NCBI RefSeq assembly: GCF_003711515.1 | Contig: NW_021167087.1 | Location: forward strand, 1,794,799-1,858,798 | Reading direction: 5' to 3' | DNA from: Sodiomyces alkalinus F11 | Lineage: Eukaryota > Ascomycota > Sordariomycetes > Glomerellales > Plectosphaerellaceae | Length of the DNA stretch: 64,000 nt | Shown here: one piece after another, positions 48,205 to 60,777 of the stretch | Numbering within the stretch: the first letter of the stretch is position 1 | Layout of the letters: every line of letters starts with the position of its first letter | Position numbers and translations under genes: made by a program | The notes under the pieces: generated by a model | What the model was told of the DNA's origin: nothing | The model's database searches: none | Seen by the model: only the letters and a program-made list of their open reading frames with translations

Positions 48205-49982
48205 TCATCTGTCGTGCCTTCGATTCCTCGTTTTCTTCGGCGCCGTCGTGGTGTCTTCCTCCTCTTCGTCCTGACCCTTCTTGAGGTCCTCCGTCAGTCC
48301 CCACTCTTCCTTATCGTACCAATCCTCCCCATCTGACATGTCGCGGTTGGGCCCGCAGTGCGCCTCCGCCTTGGCCCACTGGAGAACGGTCTTTCGCAGC
48401 CGATTTGCCTTCAGCAGGCCTTCGTGGAGTTTGTGCGCACCCCGGCAGATCTCCTCCTGCTTCTGTACGTAGAGAGCCACCAGTCGTCGCATGTCCTCTG
48501 CCTCCGCTTCCGAGAGCCCTCCGCGATCCACCTGCGCGTTGGGCGGCGGTCGGAATAGAGGGTGGACAAACAGTTCGTCCAACATCTCCGCTGCTACCGA
48601 CATTGCCTCGCTGTTGTTATTGTTCGTGGTGGTGGTGGTGGTGGTGGTGGCGTTGACCCCAGACGTCCCTTGGCCTGGCTGCGGTACCGTCGACGTTGAC
48701 CCGTCGTTATCCTGTTGTATGGCGGCCCCGTTGCCCCCGGGGGCCGTTGGTTCTGGTCCTTGGTCGTGTTGTCTTGATGGTGCCTCACTGTGTGATGACG
48801 GTTTTTCGTTTCCACCGGGATGTTTCGTGTCGTCGGACGACGGTACTTCTCCATTCGGCCCATGGCGCGATGTGTCGGGTTCATTTGCTGCCCCATTTGC
48901 TGGCCGTTTCTCTGCCTTGATCTTCCCCGGGTCGCGTTCCCCGTCTTCTCCGACGTGGGCTTCGGGACCTGCACCTGTACTGCCATTCATAATGGCGTCC
49001 GTCATGTATATATCTCCGTCGCCCGCATCCTCTATCCTGGCCTTTTCGGTGGCCAATCCATGCGTGGGCGGCGAACCGTGGGTTGTTGCGCTGTGGGGGC
49101 CAGCCTGCCGTACCTGTCCATTGACCCCCGGTCCAGAAAGTGTGGCTGGCGAACCGGTACTGTTTCTGAGCCGGGAAAGACTGGCGTAATCATCGGAGTA
49201 TAGTTCGATGTCGTTGGGTCCGAGCATCATTTCGCATGGTACCCAGGTATGGTCACCAATCAGTTTTGTAAACAGGTGCTCAATTCGCCAGAGAGCTTTG
49301 TTCTCTTTTCGCATGACGTTACAGCTCTGGTCGGTAAGTTCGTTCAGAGTTTTGGATGTGAAGGGTTTCGATAGGATAGGGTGCGTCGGGAGATCGGTCG
49401 CCGCTGTCAAAGGCGCAAGCACCTCTTATGGATGCGTTAGTACACGGCCCTCCCCCCAGTTGTGAAAACAGAAATACGTACGCTCTAGCCGAATATTGGC
49501 ATAAGGATTCAGCTCGGCTGCGGATGCCATGGCTTCCTGCAAGCGTTCTTCGTCGTCATCGCTGTCTACTTCGTAGCCTTCGTCGTCGAGGAGGGGCGGG
49601 TTACGGTTGATGATGGTGCGAATTTGACCAGCGTATTCGACATCCTACAGAATCGGTCAGCCGCCCAGTCCCAATTGGATTGACTTTTGACACAAGCTCG
49701 AGGAGGTCAGAACATGCCTCTTTGTAGGCTTCAGGACCAGAAGGGGGGACAAGCTGTCCCTGGTGTGCGAACAGTGCTCTCTTTTTAAGCTTATGACCGC
49801 GGTTGCTATAATGCTGAATCTCGTTGTCGGAGTCGGATTCTGGGAACGCCCTTGCATTAGCCATGCGGGTGAGGACCAAACGACGGGCCACTCTTGAGGG
49901 AGGCCATACCGTAGGCGGTTCTCTTGAGCGCCTTCTTCATTCCAGCCACCGTCTCGCCGAAAAGGACTTGTTGTGCCGCCAT
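48205..49982 (-). CDS. RXT2: Rxt2-like subunit of the Rpd3L histone deacetylase complex
   Basis: Four exons on the minus strand: 49910-49982, 49718-49839, 49482-49644 and 48205-49424, 525 residues. The conserved Rxt2 N-terminal domain is assembled across all joins: MAAQQVLFGETVAGMKKALK, SDSDNEIQHYSNRGHKLKKR, FAHQGQLVPPSGPEAYKE, DVEYAGQIRTIINRNPPLLD, then AELNPYANIRLEQVLAPLTA. The rest is low-complexity (Gly/Pro/Ser/Thr, a Thr run near the middle) with an acidic C-terminus (GQDEEEEDTTTAPKKTRNRR). Intron 2 (49645-49717) begins GC rather than GT (AGAG/GCATGT). Using the nearby GT at 49714 instead gives an immediate stop, so a GC-AG intron is the best reading. Nuclear chromatin regulator by family. 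Confidence 0.88.
49645..49717 (-). other. GC-AG intron of RXT2
   Basis: Minus-strand intron of 73 bp starting GCATGTTCTG and ending TTCTGTAG. The two exons join in phase 0 as PEAYKE / DVEYAG, a continuous conserved segment of the Rxt2 domain. A GC donor with matching AG before it is the usual context for this minor class spliced by the U2 machinery. Confidence 0.75.
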
Positions 49983-51074
49983 GGTGTCTAGTCGCTAGCT
50001 AGGTTGAGAATGTCCAGAAAATCGGTTCGGGCGAGGCCCTGGATGGGGAAGATGCAGACCCGAGTTCTGTGTCAGGTCCTCAGCGCTAACTGGCGATACG
50101 AGGGCGAGGGAGGAAATAAAGTAAAGAAAAGCCGGCCGTGAGAAGAGCAGGGGGGAAATAGATGACCCAGGATTGAGTGAGGATAGCATTGATACCTGAG
50201 TCAGAAGATGGCTTGGCGAAACATGTATTCCTGTAGGCTCGAAAACAGCCCGTAGAAGAATAGTATGGAGAAGTGAATTTTGGGGTGACAGACGAGGCGG
50301 GCGGAGAATCTGAAGGACGACCTCTCCAACGAGGCTGACCCGCTGAAGCTGGTCGCGCCCATCAGTGTGCCCATTGTCCGTCCGTCCCCATGACCGCATG
50401 TATCCTGTCTAGCCAATTAGGTGCCTGCCCTCGCTGTGAATCCTGGAGGGAGAACTGGGTACTCCGTACGAAATACGGTATACCCAGTACATTTTATACC
50501 CCATGCATACTGTGCTAATATCCATTTGTAATACCTACTGTAGCCGGTTCAGCCTTTGGCCCCGCACGAGCCAACCCAGGACCTCAGCTTATCTTATCTC
50601 GCCCATTGGTAAGGTACCTACCTAAGGTACCTAGGTAAGTGGGGTGGGTGCTGGGCTGGGTACGTACCGTACCTCCCTCCCGCAAACGGACCGTACCTTA
50701 CCATGAAGTCGCAGTCGCGATTATTCGACCTACAGAACGTCGACACCTTGGATGCCAAAACCCCTTCTCTTTGGAGCTATCACGGTAGCTCAAGCAGGTA
50801 TCTCTTTAACATATTCGCATTGAATCTGTCTGCACCTGCGGTTGAGGTTCCAAAAATCGCCTTTATACCGAGCTCCTATGCAAGTTAATACGTTTCCATT
50901 AACCCAAGCTCACGACACTGAAGCGATTAGCGATTATTAACACAGAATATGCTCGTATAGTGGTCACGAAAACATCCCGAGTACAAACTTGATGGCTAGG
51001 TGACCGGTGACTTTCCTCTATCCTCAGTACTTCTCCGTCCATGCACACCTAGGGGGCCAATATCCGGCGCAAAC
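49983..51074. other. divergent promoter region, RXT2 / TRAPPC11
   Basis: Between the starts of RXT2 (-) and the TRAPPC11 gene (+). Contains TACTCCGTACG at 50460 and a dense cluster of GGTACCTACC/AAGGTACCTAGG words at 50610-50640. A short open frame at 50703 has no protein features. Confidence 0.5.
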
Positions 51075-54000
51075 ATGGACGGTTATCCAGCCGGGAGCCT
51101 AGATCTAAACGTTCCCTTCCTTGTCGTCGCCGGCCTGACATCCCAACCGCCAAACGACCTACCACTAGACCCCCAGCTGCAGGAACAAGGGATCTTGCTA
51201 CGCTCCAAATTGCCAAGTCTAGATACAGAGGATGCTAAAGCATTGAGAGATTACATCTCGACTCGCGATGCAAGGGATCAACCATGGAACACGCAGGACC
51301 AAAAGCCATACAGGTTCAGGGTTGGGTTTTCTGGAAGGGTAATAAACACGTCGTCTCAATTGCGCTCGCGAGATTATTTCTGACTTGGTTTCATAGTCTT
51401 TCATCTTCCCACCTCGTCGAGCCAGACTACCGGACCATGTCGAACCTCCCGAGCTTCCACCCGTGTTGCACTCGCCGTTCTCGCCTCTTAACCCCGTGTC
51501 TCCCCTCTATCCCGACGGGCTCATTGACGCCCAATGGCTTCAGAAACATCAGGAGCTTGTGCCCAGCGTTTACCTTTGCGTCTACTCTCTCGAATCGGAC
51601 CCCACAATGGCTACACTGCACGACAAGAGCCTGAGGACCGACATCAACAACATCAGGCTTGCAGCTGTTCATTCCGGCTATAAGACTCGTATTGCGGTCC
51701 TAGTCTTAGGTGACGGTTCCAAGATGTCAAATGACCCGGCGGAAGGCATGCAGGAGAGACTCGACTCCATCCGCAGAGGGGTAGGCTTAGACACCAAGTC
51801 GTTCTTCTACATACCGACACAAGATTCACCTGCAGAGCTCGAGCGGGCCACGGACAGTATCCTTTCTACTCTATATACACAGTCCTTGGAATACTACCGT
51901 GACCTTGGACGTCATGCTAGGAAGAAGCGAAGTCGAGGTGTTACCCCTCAACCCACGGTTCCCCCGACAACTGGCACTTCTCAGACACTGTCCCTCCAAG
52001 GCTGGAACGTGCGTTATGACTTCAAGTCTGCGGTATTTGCGGAGTTTCGACAGGAGATGGACACGGCATTACGATCCTATGACCAGGCTTACGACGGCAT
52101 TTTGAGTCAGGATGTAATGGATATCCTCCCGAGCTGGAGTCCCCGGTGGAACGAGGCGCGCTTGCTGACAGACGTCATCTCGATTCGCGCCATTCGGTGT
52201 GCGTTATGGAATGGCCAGACCACATCAGCAGTCAAACGGTGGCGAGCTCACCGGGATCGCATAGCCGACTTCGTCGACCGGCGCGGGCGCGGCACCAAGA
52301 ATTACGGATGGGAGGCGTGGCAGTCCAGGTGGGCGCTCGTCATGGCGCGCCTGATAGAGAAAGCCGACCCCTCGAGTTTGAGACCATCGACGCTCACACT
52401 CTTCATCCCCCCGGAAAAGATTGTCGTGGGAGAGCATCTCCAACCTTGGGAAATGCTTCATCACAAAGGCTACTGGTATCGCCTTGCTGCGCGGCATCTC
52501 GTCTCGCGTCGTCGATTAGCCCATGCCATGCCCGAGGAGGACAGGAGAGCGCCAGGAGACTCGCCGGCCTCTGTTGTAGCGAGTAGAGCGTACACGTATG
52601 ACACATACTTGTGCCCGGAGCCGCATGAAGAATATCCACTGGTTGGGAAGGGCACGGATCATTCCCAACTTATTATCGATTGCTTGGAGCTGGCTAGGTC
52701 TGAATTCCAAAGCCGGAAGCAACTCCGGGCATCCGCAGAAATCACGCTTGAATGGGCCAAGGAACTAGCGCGTGTGGAAGCCTGGGAGGACGTCGTTGCT
52801 TTGCTGAAGCCACTTTGGACCGACATGTCGTTTCGAAGAGAAGGCTGGCTGAATATTGCCGAGGACCTCAGTTGGGTACTGCGCGCTGCGGCTGCACGTA
52901 TTGGACTAGGAGATGTTGTCGTCTCTATTGACTGGGAACTCCTGAACAAGCGTACGCAAAAATCCTCTGTATTGCCAGGCTGTGTCTTGCTAACCTGACG
53001 AGTAGAATTCACCAAACGGCCAGACTGGGAGTACGACCTCTCCAAGTCGCTCGAAGGCGTTCAGACCAAGTCGAAGCCGACGATAGCCTTGACAGATGAC
53101 ACCGTGTCGTCCTTCGTCTTTGCGTCCTTCATTTTCAAGAACGAAGAAGGGAGGGCAGGCGAAACATGCCGGGCGCAACTCACTCTTACGTCCCATGCGT
53201 TCCAGTTCTCTGCACCAGTGCGGTTCAGACAAGTGCGTGTTGATTTTGATGGCAGCCTAGGAACGATTATCCTCGATCAAGAAACTGGATCCCATCCGGA
53301 TTCGACTTATACCAAAGACGATACTACATTATCAATCGTGCCTCTGACGGAAAATGTGCGAAGCGATGATGACTCGGAGGAAGTCGAGAGAGGCTCTGTG
53401 CTTCATGGGCCGGCCGATCTAGAGCTCAAGGCGGGCTGCACCAAAGCCTTTGAGATGGCCATTCCGCTGCGGGAACCGGGAGAGGCGCGTGCCGCATCTG
53501 TAGAGCTCTTGGTTGATAGCGATGCATTTGCGCTGAGCTATACGATTAGTTTTGGCGAAGTCAATACGGCCAATATCTGGTTTGGACCGTCTTTGTCCAC
53601 CAGACGCATTCCACGGCCCAAGCCCCACGCTATTCAGATTCAGCCGAGGCCTCCCAAGGTGGATATCACACACATCAATCCTCTGAGCCAGTACTACACT
53701 GATGAGCGCATCGACTTGGTTTTGGATATTGTTAACGCTGAAGACGCGGACGCAGTCGCGAAGCTGGAGGTCCACGTCCTGGGCGATCACATCCCGGCAT
53801 TCAGCATCGAGTTGGAGGAGGGGGAGAAGCAGGAAGCAGATGCCTCCCAGTCAGAATCGAAGCTCACTAATATCTCACTTGGTACGCTGGGCACCTCCAA
53901 GCCGGCCCGAGCGAGACTCAGCCTGGAGCCGTCACGGATGCCCATGCCATATGAGATCACGGCTAAAGTCACGTACCACCTCGTCACGGACCCTATTACG

Positions 54001-54912
54001 CCCATTATGCAGAGCAAGACCTTCCATATCGACATTGCCAACCCTTTCGAAGCAAACTACGACTTTCTTCCGCGGCTTCACCCCGACCCTTGGCCCAGCT
54101 TGTTCGACTATGAAGGGGCACGTGACCTGGGAGATGGAGATGAAGCAGCGGCCCCCGCCCACCCCCGGTGCCTGGCGCAGAAGTGGTGTCTCGTCTGCCA
54201 TTATGCCTCGTTTGCGAGCGAGGATCTGCAGATCTTGGAACTGGAGGCCAAGGTGCTCGCCTGCCAGCCAAGTGCCCGTTGCATTTCGATAAGCCAACTC
54301 GACCTGCCCCCGGACGGATTGACGATACCGCCAAAGTCGATGCAGGAAGTCAGATTCGATATGGTCGTCCAGAAACTGAGCCTGGACGAGCGCGGGCCGG
54401 CATCGCTCGATGCAGCCTTCATGCTCAAGTGGAGGAGGCGCCGCGATGCGCAGTCTGGCGATGGCGCGGCGATCAATACGACGACGATGCCAGTGCCGCG
54501 CTCGATCGTGCTTGGGATAGAACCCCGCGTACTTGGGTCGGTATCGCATGGGGACGTCGGTACGGGTCTCATGCAGCTGGATCTGACCATCGAGAACGCG
54601 TCGGGCCACTTCCTGACGTTCGGAGTGACCATGGAGCCGAGCGATGAGTTTGCTTTCTCCGGGGCCAAGCAGACGACGCTGCACGTCCTCCCCATCAGCA
54701 GGCGCACGATATCTTACCGCTTGCTTCCTTTGGTTCGGGGATGTTTCGTACGGCCGCAGCTGGTGGTGAGGGACAAGTACTTCCAGAAAGTGCTGCGAAT
54801 CATACCCACAGAGGACATGAAGATGGATAAGGACGGGCTCCTGATATGGGTTCCGCCTGCTCCTGAGGAAGCTGACGGGGAGGAGAGCGGGAGGAAAGGT
54901 CTGGATGGATGA
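51075..54912 (+). CDS. TRAPPC11: TRAPP complex subunit 11 (foie gras / Gryzun)
   Basis: Large subunit of the TRAPPIII vesicle-tethering complex, which works in ER-Golgi traffic and autophagy. Three exons: 51075-51338, 51397-52951 and 53006-54912, 1241 residues; introns of 58 and 54 bp. It starts MDGYPAGSLDLNVPFLVVAG, a typical fungal N-terminus. The central alpha-solenoid (foie gras domain) includes GYWYRLAARHLVSRRRLAHA and ITLEWAKELARVEAWEDVVA; the C-terminal part is beta-rich Gryzun, with TGLMQLDLTIENASGHFLTF and LPLVRGCFVRPQLVVRD near the end. Splice joins read FSGR/SFIFPPRRARLPDH and ELLNK/QFTKRPDWEYDLS. Length and domain order match the family. Confidence 0.93.
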
Positions 54913-57900
54913 TTTTCTTTGCACTTCGCATCCTCGTAGCGTTGAGTGAGGGCAACTGCATAACATGATCCGTCTAAACCGGCTTCGCTGGGACTTTGCT
55001 GGGATAGGCGGACAACTGCCAATAAAGACGCACTTTGGCCAGGCCATTACTTTGATTCAGAACCCCTGGTTCCTCGTTTTGCCCTTTTGTTTGTGTCGTT
55101 AATGAACGGAAACGTCGGTATGGAACCTTATTGAAGCGCCTGTTCATTGGAGCCACGCCAATCAAAGTGACCTAGTACATTCACAGGCGTTCAAGCCGTA
55201 CGCAGTGCAGGCAGTCTGCAGCAGCGTAATTAATGTGAAGCTGCAGATGGAGGAAAAGGAAGAAAGGGGGGGTGGGGAGTTGGAGTTGGAGTTGGAGTTG
55301 GGGTCGAGATGAGGAGAAAGGCGCGAAGTATTAAGGAGTACCTTAATTATCAAGGTAATACACAGTTCCGGTACCCGGCAGATGCGAGATGCAGGAGACG
55401 GAGCGGGAAGAGAGTGTTTCTCTGTTTCTTGAGGTTTTGATTAGCCGCTTTCACGCTGAAAGGAAGAAAAAGAAAGAAAGGCGAAGCCTGACTGCGTATT
55501 CTTTGTAGTGGAGGATTCGGCGGCTCCTAATCAGCTACGCTCATTCGCCAATTTGCCAGAGTACAGTTTGCCGGGCCCCGGATGCGCAATGAAATCTCGG
55601 TCCGGACACCGCATGATCTCCCGAGTCATCCTCAACAGGGAAGCAGAATGCTGTACCGGACTATGTGACAGCGTACAGAGTTGACAAGAACCGTGATCAT
55701 ACAGTAATTAGCTTGGGTCGGATGCTTGCGTTGGGAGCCCAAGAAACAAACCGGAGTTGGAGCCGGGAAACCAGGATAGGGGCTCCTGTCAGGGGGGGCC
55801 TCAGGGGTCACTCAGGGGTTAACAGTCTGGACAAGAAAATGAGTGGAAAGCGGATTCTCAACCAGCTTATTTTATAGGTACCGCCACCGTCACCTGCTCC
55901 CCCTTCTTTCTTTCTTGCTTTCCTTTTTTTTGCTCCTGTTTAAATTAAACTTGACCGCCGATCTTGGTAGCCATGTGCAATATTGTAGCACTTCAATATC
56001 GACGACGTGAGGGAGCTGCATCCATCGTCCTAAGGGCTGGCTGGGTCTCCTGAATAATGCCTGTCCATCATCGGACTGTACCTTAAGGTACCTTATTGTA
56101 TGTACGAAGCATATAGTAGTGACGAAGGTCTACCTTAGACGCCGACCTTCGCCCCCAACTCTCTTCCTCCCCCTTTCCTCAAATCTAGTACAACGTAATT
56201 ACTATTCGTAAGGTGGTGCGGGTATGCTTGCGCCGAGTACTTCGTAGTGCACTGTAATTATTTTATTTCTGCCAGCCCCTGATTCATGCCGTCGTAGCAG
56301 TACCTTATGGATACTTTTTCATATGGCCAGTAAGTACTTCGTACCTTACTGAGGACAAAATGGACCATCTGACTTTGGATCAGGTGTCACAATGGAGGAA
56401 GGAGTGCCTTGAAAAAAGTGCTCCCTGGACAGAGTCACAGGAATACAACGTACTTTCTAATCATGTCGCCATGCACAGAAGCCAAAGGAGGCTTTGTCTG
56501 TATCCATACCCACGCCGTATAGTGGTCTGTGGTCGATGACGGTCTGTGATGGATCTGCAAACTAGACCGACTCAAATCTGGGTCCGCGGAGGGGGGTTGA
56601 CAAGGTGGTGAGGATCGCTTCGTGGCCCCTGAGCTCCTTTAATAGTGACGTGTACAGTGGGTGAGCAATAATGTCGGTACATTTCAAAGATGCAGTGATT
56701 CGTTACTTTTGCAACATAATATGGTTTTGCCCTGATATAAAAGTGTTCCATAAAAGTTTCGAAGCATTCTACTTTGGGTTGTCCCGAAATTTTTGCTCAC
56801 TCACTGTACCTGATACGAAATGAGAAGACGTCTCGGTACCAGAGCACCAGAGCAGGCCCCTGAGCGCGCCAAAACGGCCAAACAGACTACCTTCAGTGAT
56901 ACCTGATACCAGTAATGTACCAACGTAGACATACAGATACGTAAGGTACCTTACCTTGTCTGCACGTCCTTTTCTGTTTAAGGTACATAAGTACCTTACC
57001 TTAGGTAGCTTCCATTCACTAAGTTACGTACCTGTAAGGTATTGCCTTAGATACCTCGCCTTATATTCACAGCACCGGTGTTCTCCAACGGTAGAAGGTG
57101 GAACCTACCCTCGGCGCCTGCCTCTTGACCAAAAGTCGTAGGCATAGCTAATTAAAACTGGGTGACATCCTTCAACAACCAGTTGCCCCTTTCCTCTTAG
57201 GTCGACTTTTTTTTTCTCTCTCGTCTCTCCGTTGCATTTGTGACAGTCACTCTTTTATTTCCATTTATTGTTTCTATCTTATTATATTCATTCTTTTCTT
57301 CTCATTCATTCTCTATTGCCGTCGCCTTGTTACTCAAATTCCGAATTCAGCCCCTCGTTTCAACCTCCAACAGAAAACTAATGACGAGAGAACGTGCCCC
57401 GGGTTCTAGACTACGCCCTCAGAGATAGGCTTCCTCTGAGAGACTCGTTTCCTTCCAACACAACGCCGCACCACCTCGACATCCGCGGTGGATCCTCCTC
57501 TCACGCTTAAGCTGTTACAGCTCTTCTCCGTTGCGGAATCTCCAGGTAGCGACGGATTCTGCTCGACAATTTGCCTACGCTATCTATCCATCTCAGGCGC
57601 ATAATTCGTTCCTCACCGGCTTTGATATAAGGCCCTCTCTGGTTCAGACGCTTCTCGTCTTCAACACTCGTTTGTCTACTTGCTTAATACCTACGTACCC
57701 TGATACAACCGACCTAGATTGCCGCCACGCGCCGTCGCTTTCCCTTTTGTTTCCCCTTTTTTTCCGGCCCTTATGACGGTCGACTGCTCTGCTCCCCGAG
57801 AGCTCTTGTTGCTACTACAATCGCCCAATACACCTGGAGAATCAACTCCACCAATCCTTCCCTCCTTACCCTGCCATACTCTCGACTTCTCACCTCAACC
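54913..57900. other. 3-kb intergenic with MITE and spacer words
   Basis: Carries five TTGGAG hexamers near 55277-55305, a 152-bp MITE (56655-56806), and clusters of GTACCTTA / TAAGGTACC words at 56080-56095, 56338-56350, 56940-57010. From about 57180 the sequence is T/C-rich and fits the leader of the gene at 57901. No other gene. Confidence 0.55.
56655..56806. mobile_element. Tc1/mariner-type MITE, 152 bp
   Basis: Ends in inverted repeats: the left end reads CAGTGGGTGAGCAATAAT and the right end, read on the minus strand, CAGTGAGTGAGCAAAAAT. The first 27 bp of the two ends differ at about 4 sites, and similarity continues more weakly to about 37 bp. It is flanked by TA on both sides (56653-56654 and 56807-56808), the target duplication of the Tc1/mariner superfamily. 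There is no transposase frame inside, so it is non-autonomous and would need a related element elsewhere. Confidence 0.85.
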
Positions 57901-59736
57901 ATGGCCGAATCCGGGACCAATTCAACCGGCAGCACCCCGAAATACTATGCCCCTAAGGACAAGAGCTGTCCCTACTGTGGCCAGGTCTTTACATCTTCCT
58001 CGCTCGGACGCCACCTCGACCTCTATATTAAAGACAAGAACCCCAAGCCCCCAGATGGTATTCACGATATCGACGAAATTCGAAGGGTTCGAGGGAACAT
58101 CACACGGCGCCAGCCTCGGCCCCGCGGCTCACTAGGCCGCGCCGTGTCCACCCCAACCGGTACTCCCAGGCCAAGTCTAAGGAGGGAATCTCTGAGGAAC
58201 CCAGAAACCTGCCAGACGCCCGGCTTACCCAGAGAGGGACAGTACGTGGTGGATTCCAGACTGAGCAGGTTTCCCCTCACACCGGGATGGGACCAACCCA
58301 CTACCAACGGGATACACTCGCGGACGCCCGAATTTTCTCAAGGACCGCCCGCAGTTGCGGGCGGTGCCCAGGATGCTGCTCAGAGGCCAGGCATGTCGAG
58401 ACAAGTCAGTAAACAGGTGTTGCAAAAGGCCCAGCTCGACGTCAAACATCGCTTGACCGACGCAATGGACACGGCCAGGGCCGCCGAGCTGGCGCTGCGG
58501 GAAGTATTGAGCTCATGGCGGGCTGCCAGGTAAGAGACACGTCCCAGATCTCACATTGTCCCAAGAGTCGGCTGCATTGAGAGCTAACAAGTTTCTGTGT
58601 GTAACAGGCAACAACTCGACAACAAGACCATGCCGTTGGACTTCGACCCTCTCTCCCTCGACTTTCCCGCCCTGACGCTTCAATGCCTGCAACCGCCCCC
58701 CACGCTCTTCTCTTCTACACAACATCCGACTTCCACCTCGTGGTCCGTGCAGTTCCCAGGTCAAAGGGAGTTCGATGCGCTGCGAGCTTACTTCCAAGAA
58801 GAGTTTCGAGCATGGAGGGCAACCCGCGCCGCAGCCACGAGTGCCGCCATGGATGAATTGATCTACCATCCCTGTGATGGTTCATCGCGGGATTCTCGAG
58901 AGGCCATCAAGAAGGCAGAGAAACAGGCGGACTCACTAGAGCGCCAAGTGAATGAACATCTGCAGTCTGCCTACGCAGTGTGGGATGCCCTGCCGTCGCA
59001 GAGGCGCAACGAGCTATGGGTGCTAGAGCTAGCAAGAAGTGTGGGAAGGAGGCAGAAAGAAGCGGAGGCTATGAAATCAGACCAGCATAAGCTGAAGCAG
59101 GAGATCGCCAATCTCAAGACCCAGATAGACCAGCTCGTGCATTGGCAACAGCCGTGGGAGTTTGGGATGGTCACGCCGACCACCATACCGCTCGACCAAC
59201 AGCTGGTGGCACATGTCCTTGAGGCCGGGGGCAGAGGCGGCCGGGGTGTCGGTGTGGCATCAGACGACTCGCATCTGGATCTGAATGAAATCACCACGCG
59301 CTCGATTGAACGATGGAAGAAGGTCATAACATCGAACCGTGCCGCGTCCGGTGGCATGAGCGCTCAGCGGCCACTCAATCAGACTCTGAACGGGACGTCG
59401 GCAGCGACACCCACTGCAACAGTCCAGCAGCAACAAGGACAACCGCAGCAGCATCAGCATCAGCATCAGCATCAGCATCAGCATCAGCAACAACAGCCAC
59501 GGCAACAGCCACGGCAACACCAATCGCACATGCACTCTCAAGCGCCGTCACAGGGGATGCACCAGGTTTCGCGACCATCAACGTCGCTACAACGACAGTC
59601 TACAAATACAAGTGTCACAGGTCAAAGCGATCATACTGCGGCGTCCACAGTCGGACCGTCGTCCATTTATAAAAGTGAACGGGATGCCGATGCGGATGCC
59701 GATGCTGATGCAGACGCCGATGCAGACACAGATTCT

Positions 59737-59769
<33 letters not shown>

Positions 59770-60162
59770 GCCGATATCGATGCCGATGGGGACGCAGATG
59801 GGGATGCATATGGGGATGCAGATGCAGACGGCGATGTGGATGCCGATGGCGACATGGATGCCGACGCCGACCTAGATATCGACACTGAAATGGACGATAA
59901 AAACCTCTCCATGATAAAAACGTCGCCAAGGCCGTTATCATCACGACCCATGCAGCAGCAGGCTACGCTCCAGGTGCCACGGACCCGTGGTCCCATTCAG
60001 CACCGTGCAGGAGATGCGCGGTTCACGCTACAAACAGGTGCAGATCGGGGGCACATCAACTTGAGTCGGTCCATGCCGAACATGCAGCCTTCAATGCAAG
60101 GCATTCTTGTTAACGACATGGTCATGGCTGGTGATCGGGGGGACCCGATGTATATGGATTGA
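57901..60162 (+). CDS. zinc-finger/coiled-coil protein with HQ and DA repeats
   Basis: Two exons: 57901-58529 and 58608-60162, 727 residues. Start ATG at 57901 follows CAACC. Near the N-terminus a CxxC...H motif ([20 protein letters not shown]) looks like a C2HC-type zinc finger. A Pro/Arg-rich region and then helical segments follow ([40 protein letters not shown]; a coiled coil with [20 protein letters not shown]). The C-terminal third has a Gln/His-rich tract with five HQ pairs in a row (about 59456-59485) and an Asp-Ala dipeptide tract (about 59685-59885, with [11 protein letters not shown]). The family is a conserved fungal protein of unknown function as far as I can tell. The repeats are coded by mixed codons (GAC/GAT, GCC/GCA/GCG), so they are not pure DNA slippage. 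Nucleic-acid binding is a guess from the finger. Confidence 0.85.
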
Positions 60163-60777
60163 AGATGGGATCAAAGAAGCGAAGCTTAATATGTTTTATT
60201 TTTCTCTTCTTTTCTATTTATTTTCTTTCTTTTTACTCTTTCATGTAAACCTCGACACCTTGGAATCTTTTCTTGGATGATCTTCCCTTGGCCGAAACAT
60301 AACGGCCAATGTTCTCAGGGGTGGTTGGAACAAAACTGGCCCACCCCTTGTATAGACACGATAAGGCTCGAGACACTGGGTTCTGAAGGGTGGCCCCCAT
60401 TCACCAAAGCCCATTACTTCCTACAACCTTTTGGATATATGCTGTGTTAATACGGACTTTCATATTGGATGGGTTGAAACCATTCTCATAGCCCGATTTC
60501 TTTGGAGGCGGGTGATGTATTGGGTATTCTTCTGTTCCACTTCAAACGGCACAGCAAGGCGAACACGAACAGCGAGACATGTGAAGGAATATCTGCTTGA
60601 TGGTGAGCCTTTCAGCATGTTACTTACCTTGACCAGAAAACGACATAATCAACGTCGCTCCCCATCACTCTGAACGCTTGTCAACGGAACCGCCGATAAA
60701 AATCAGCTTCAGGGGTCTATGGATAGTATCTAACTACACTCAACTTAATAACTGAGCAGCCCTGCTGTGTCCGAGGC
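60163..60777. other. 3' spacer between convergent genes
   Basis: 3' regions of the zinc-finger gene (+) and the flavoprotein gene (-). A T-rich tract (60190-60240) is the only visible feature. Confidence 0.5.

Noticed and set aside
54000..54700. overlapping frames on both strands within TRAPPC11
   Set aside because: Shadows of the coding exon.
58971..59996. Arg/His-rich and Ser/Ala-rich open frames across the repeat tract
   Set aside because: They arise from the CAGCAT and GACGCC repeats read in other frames.
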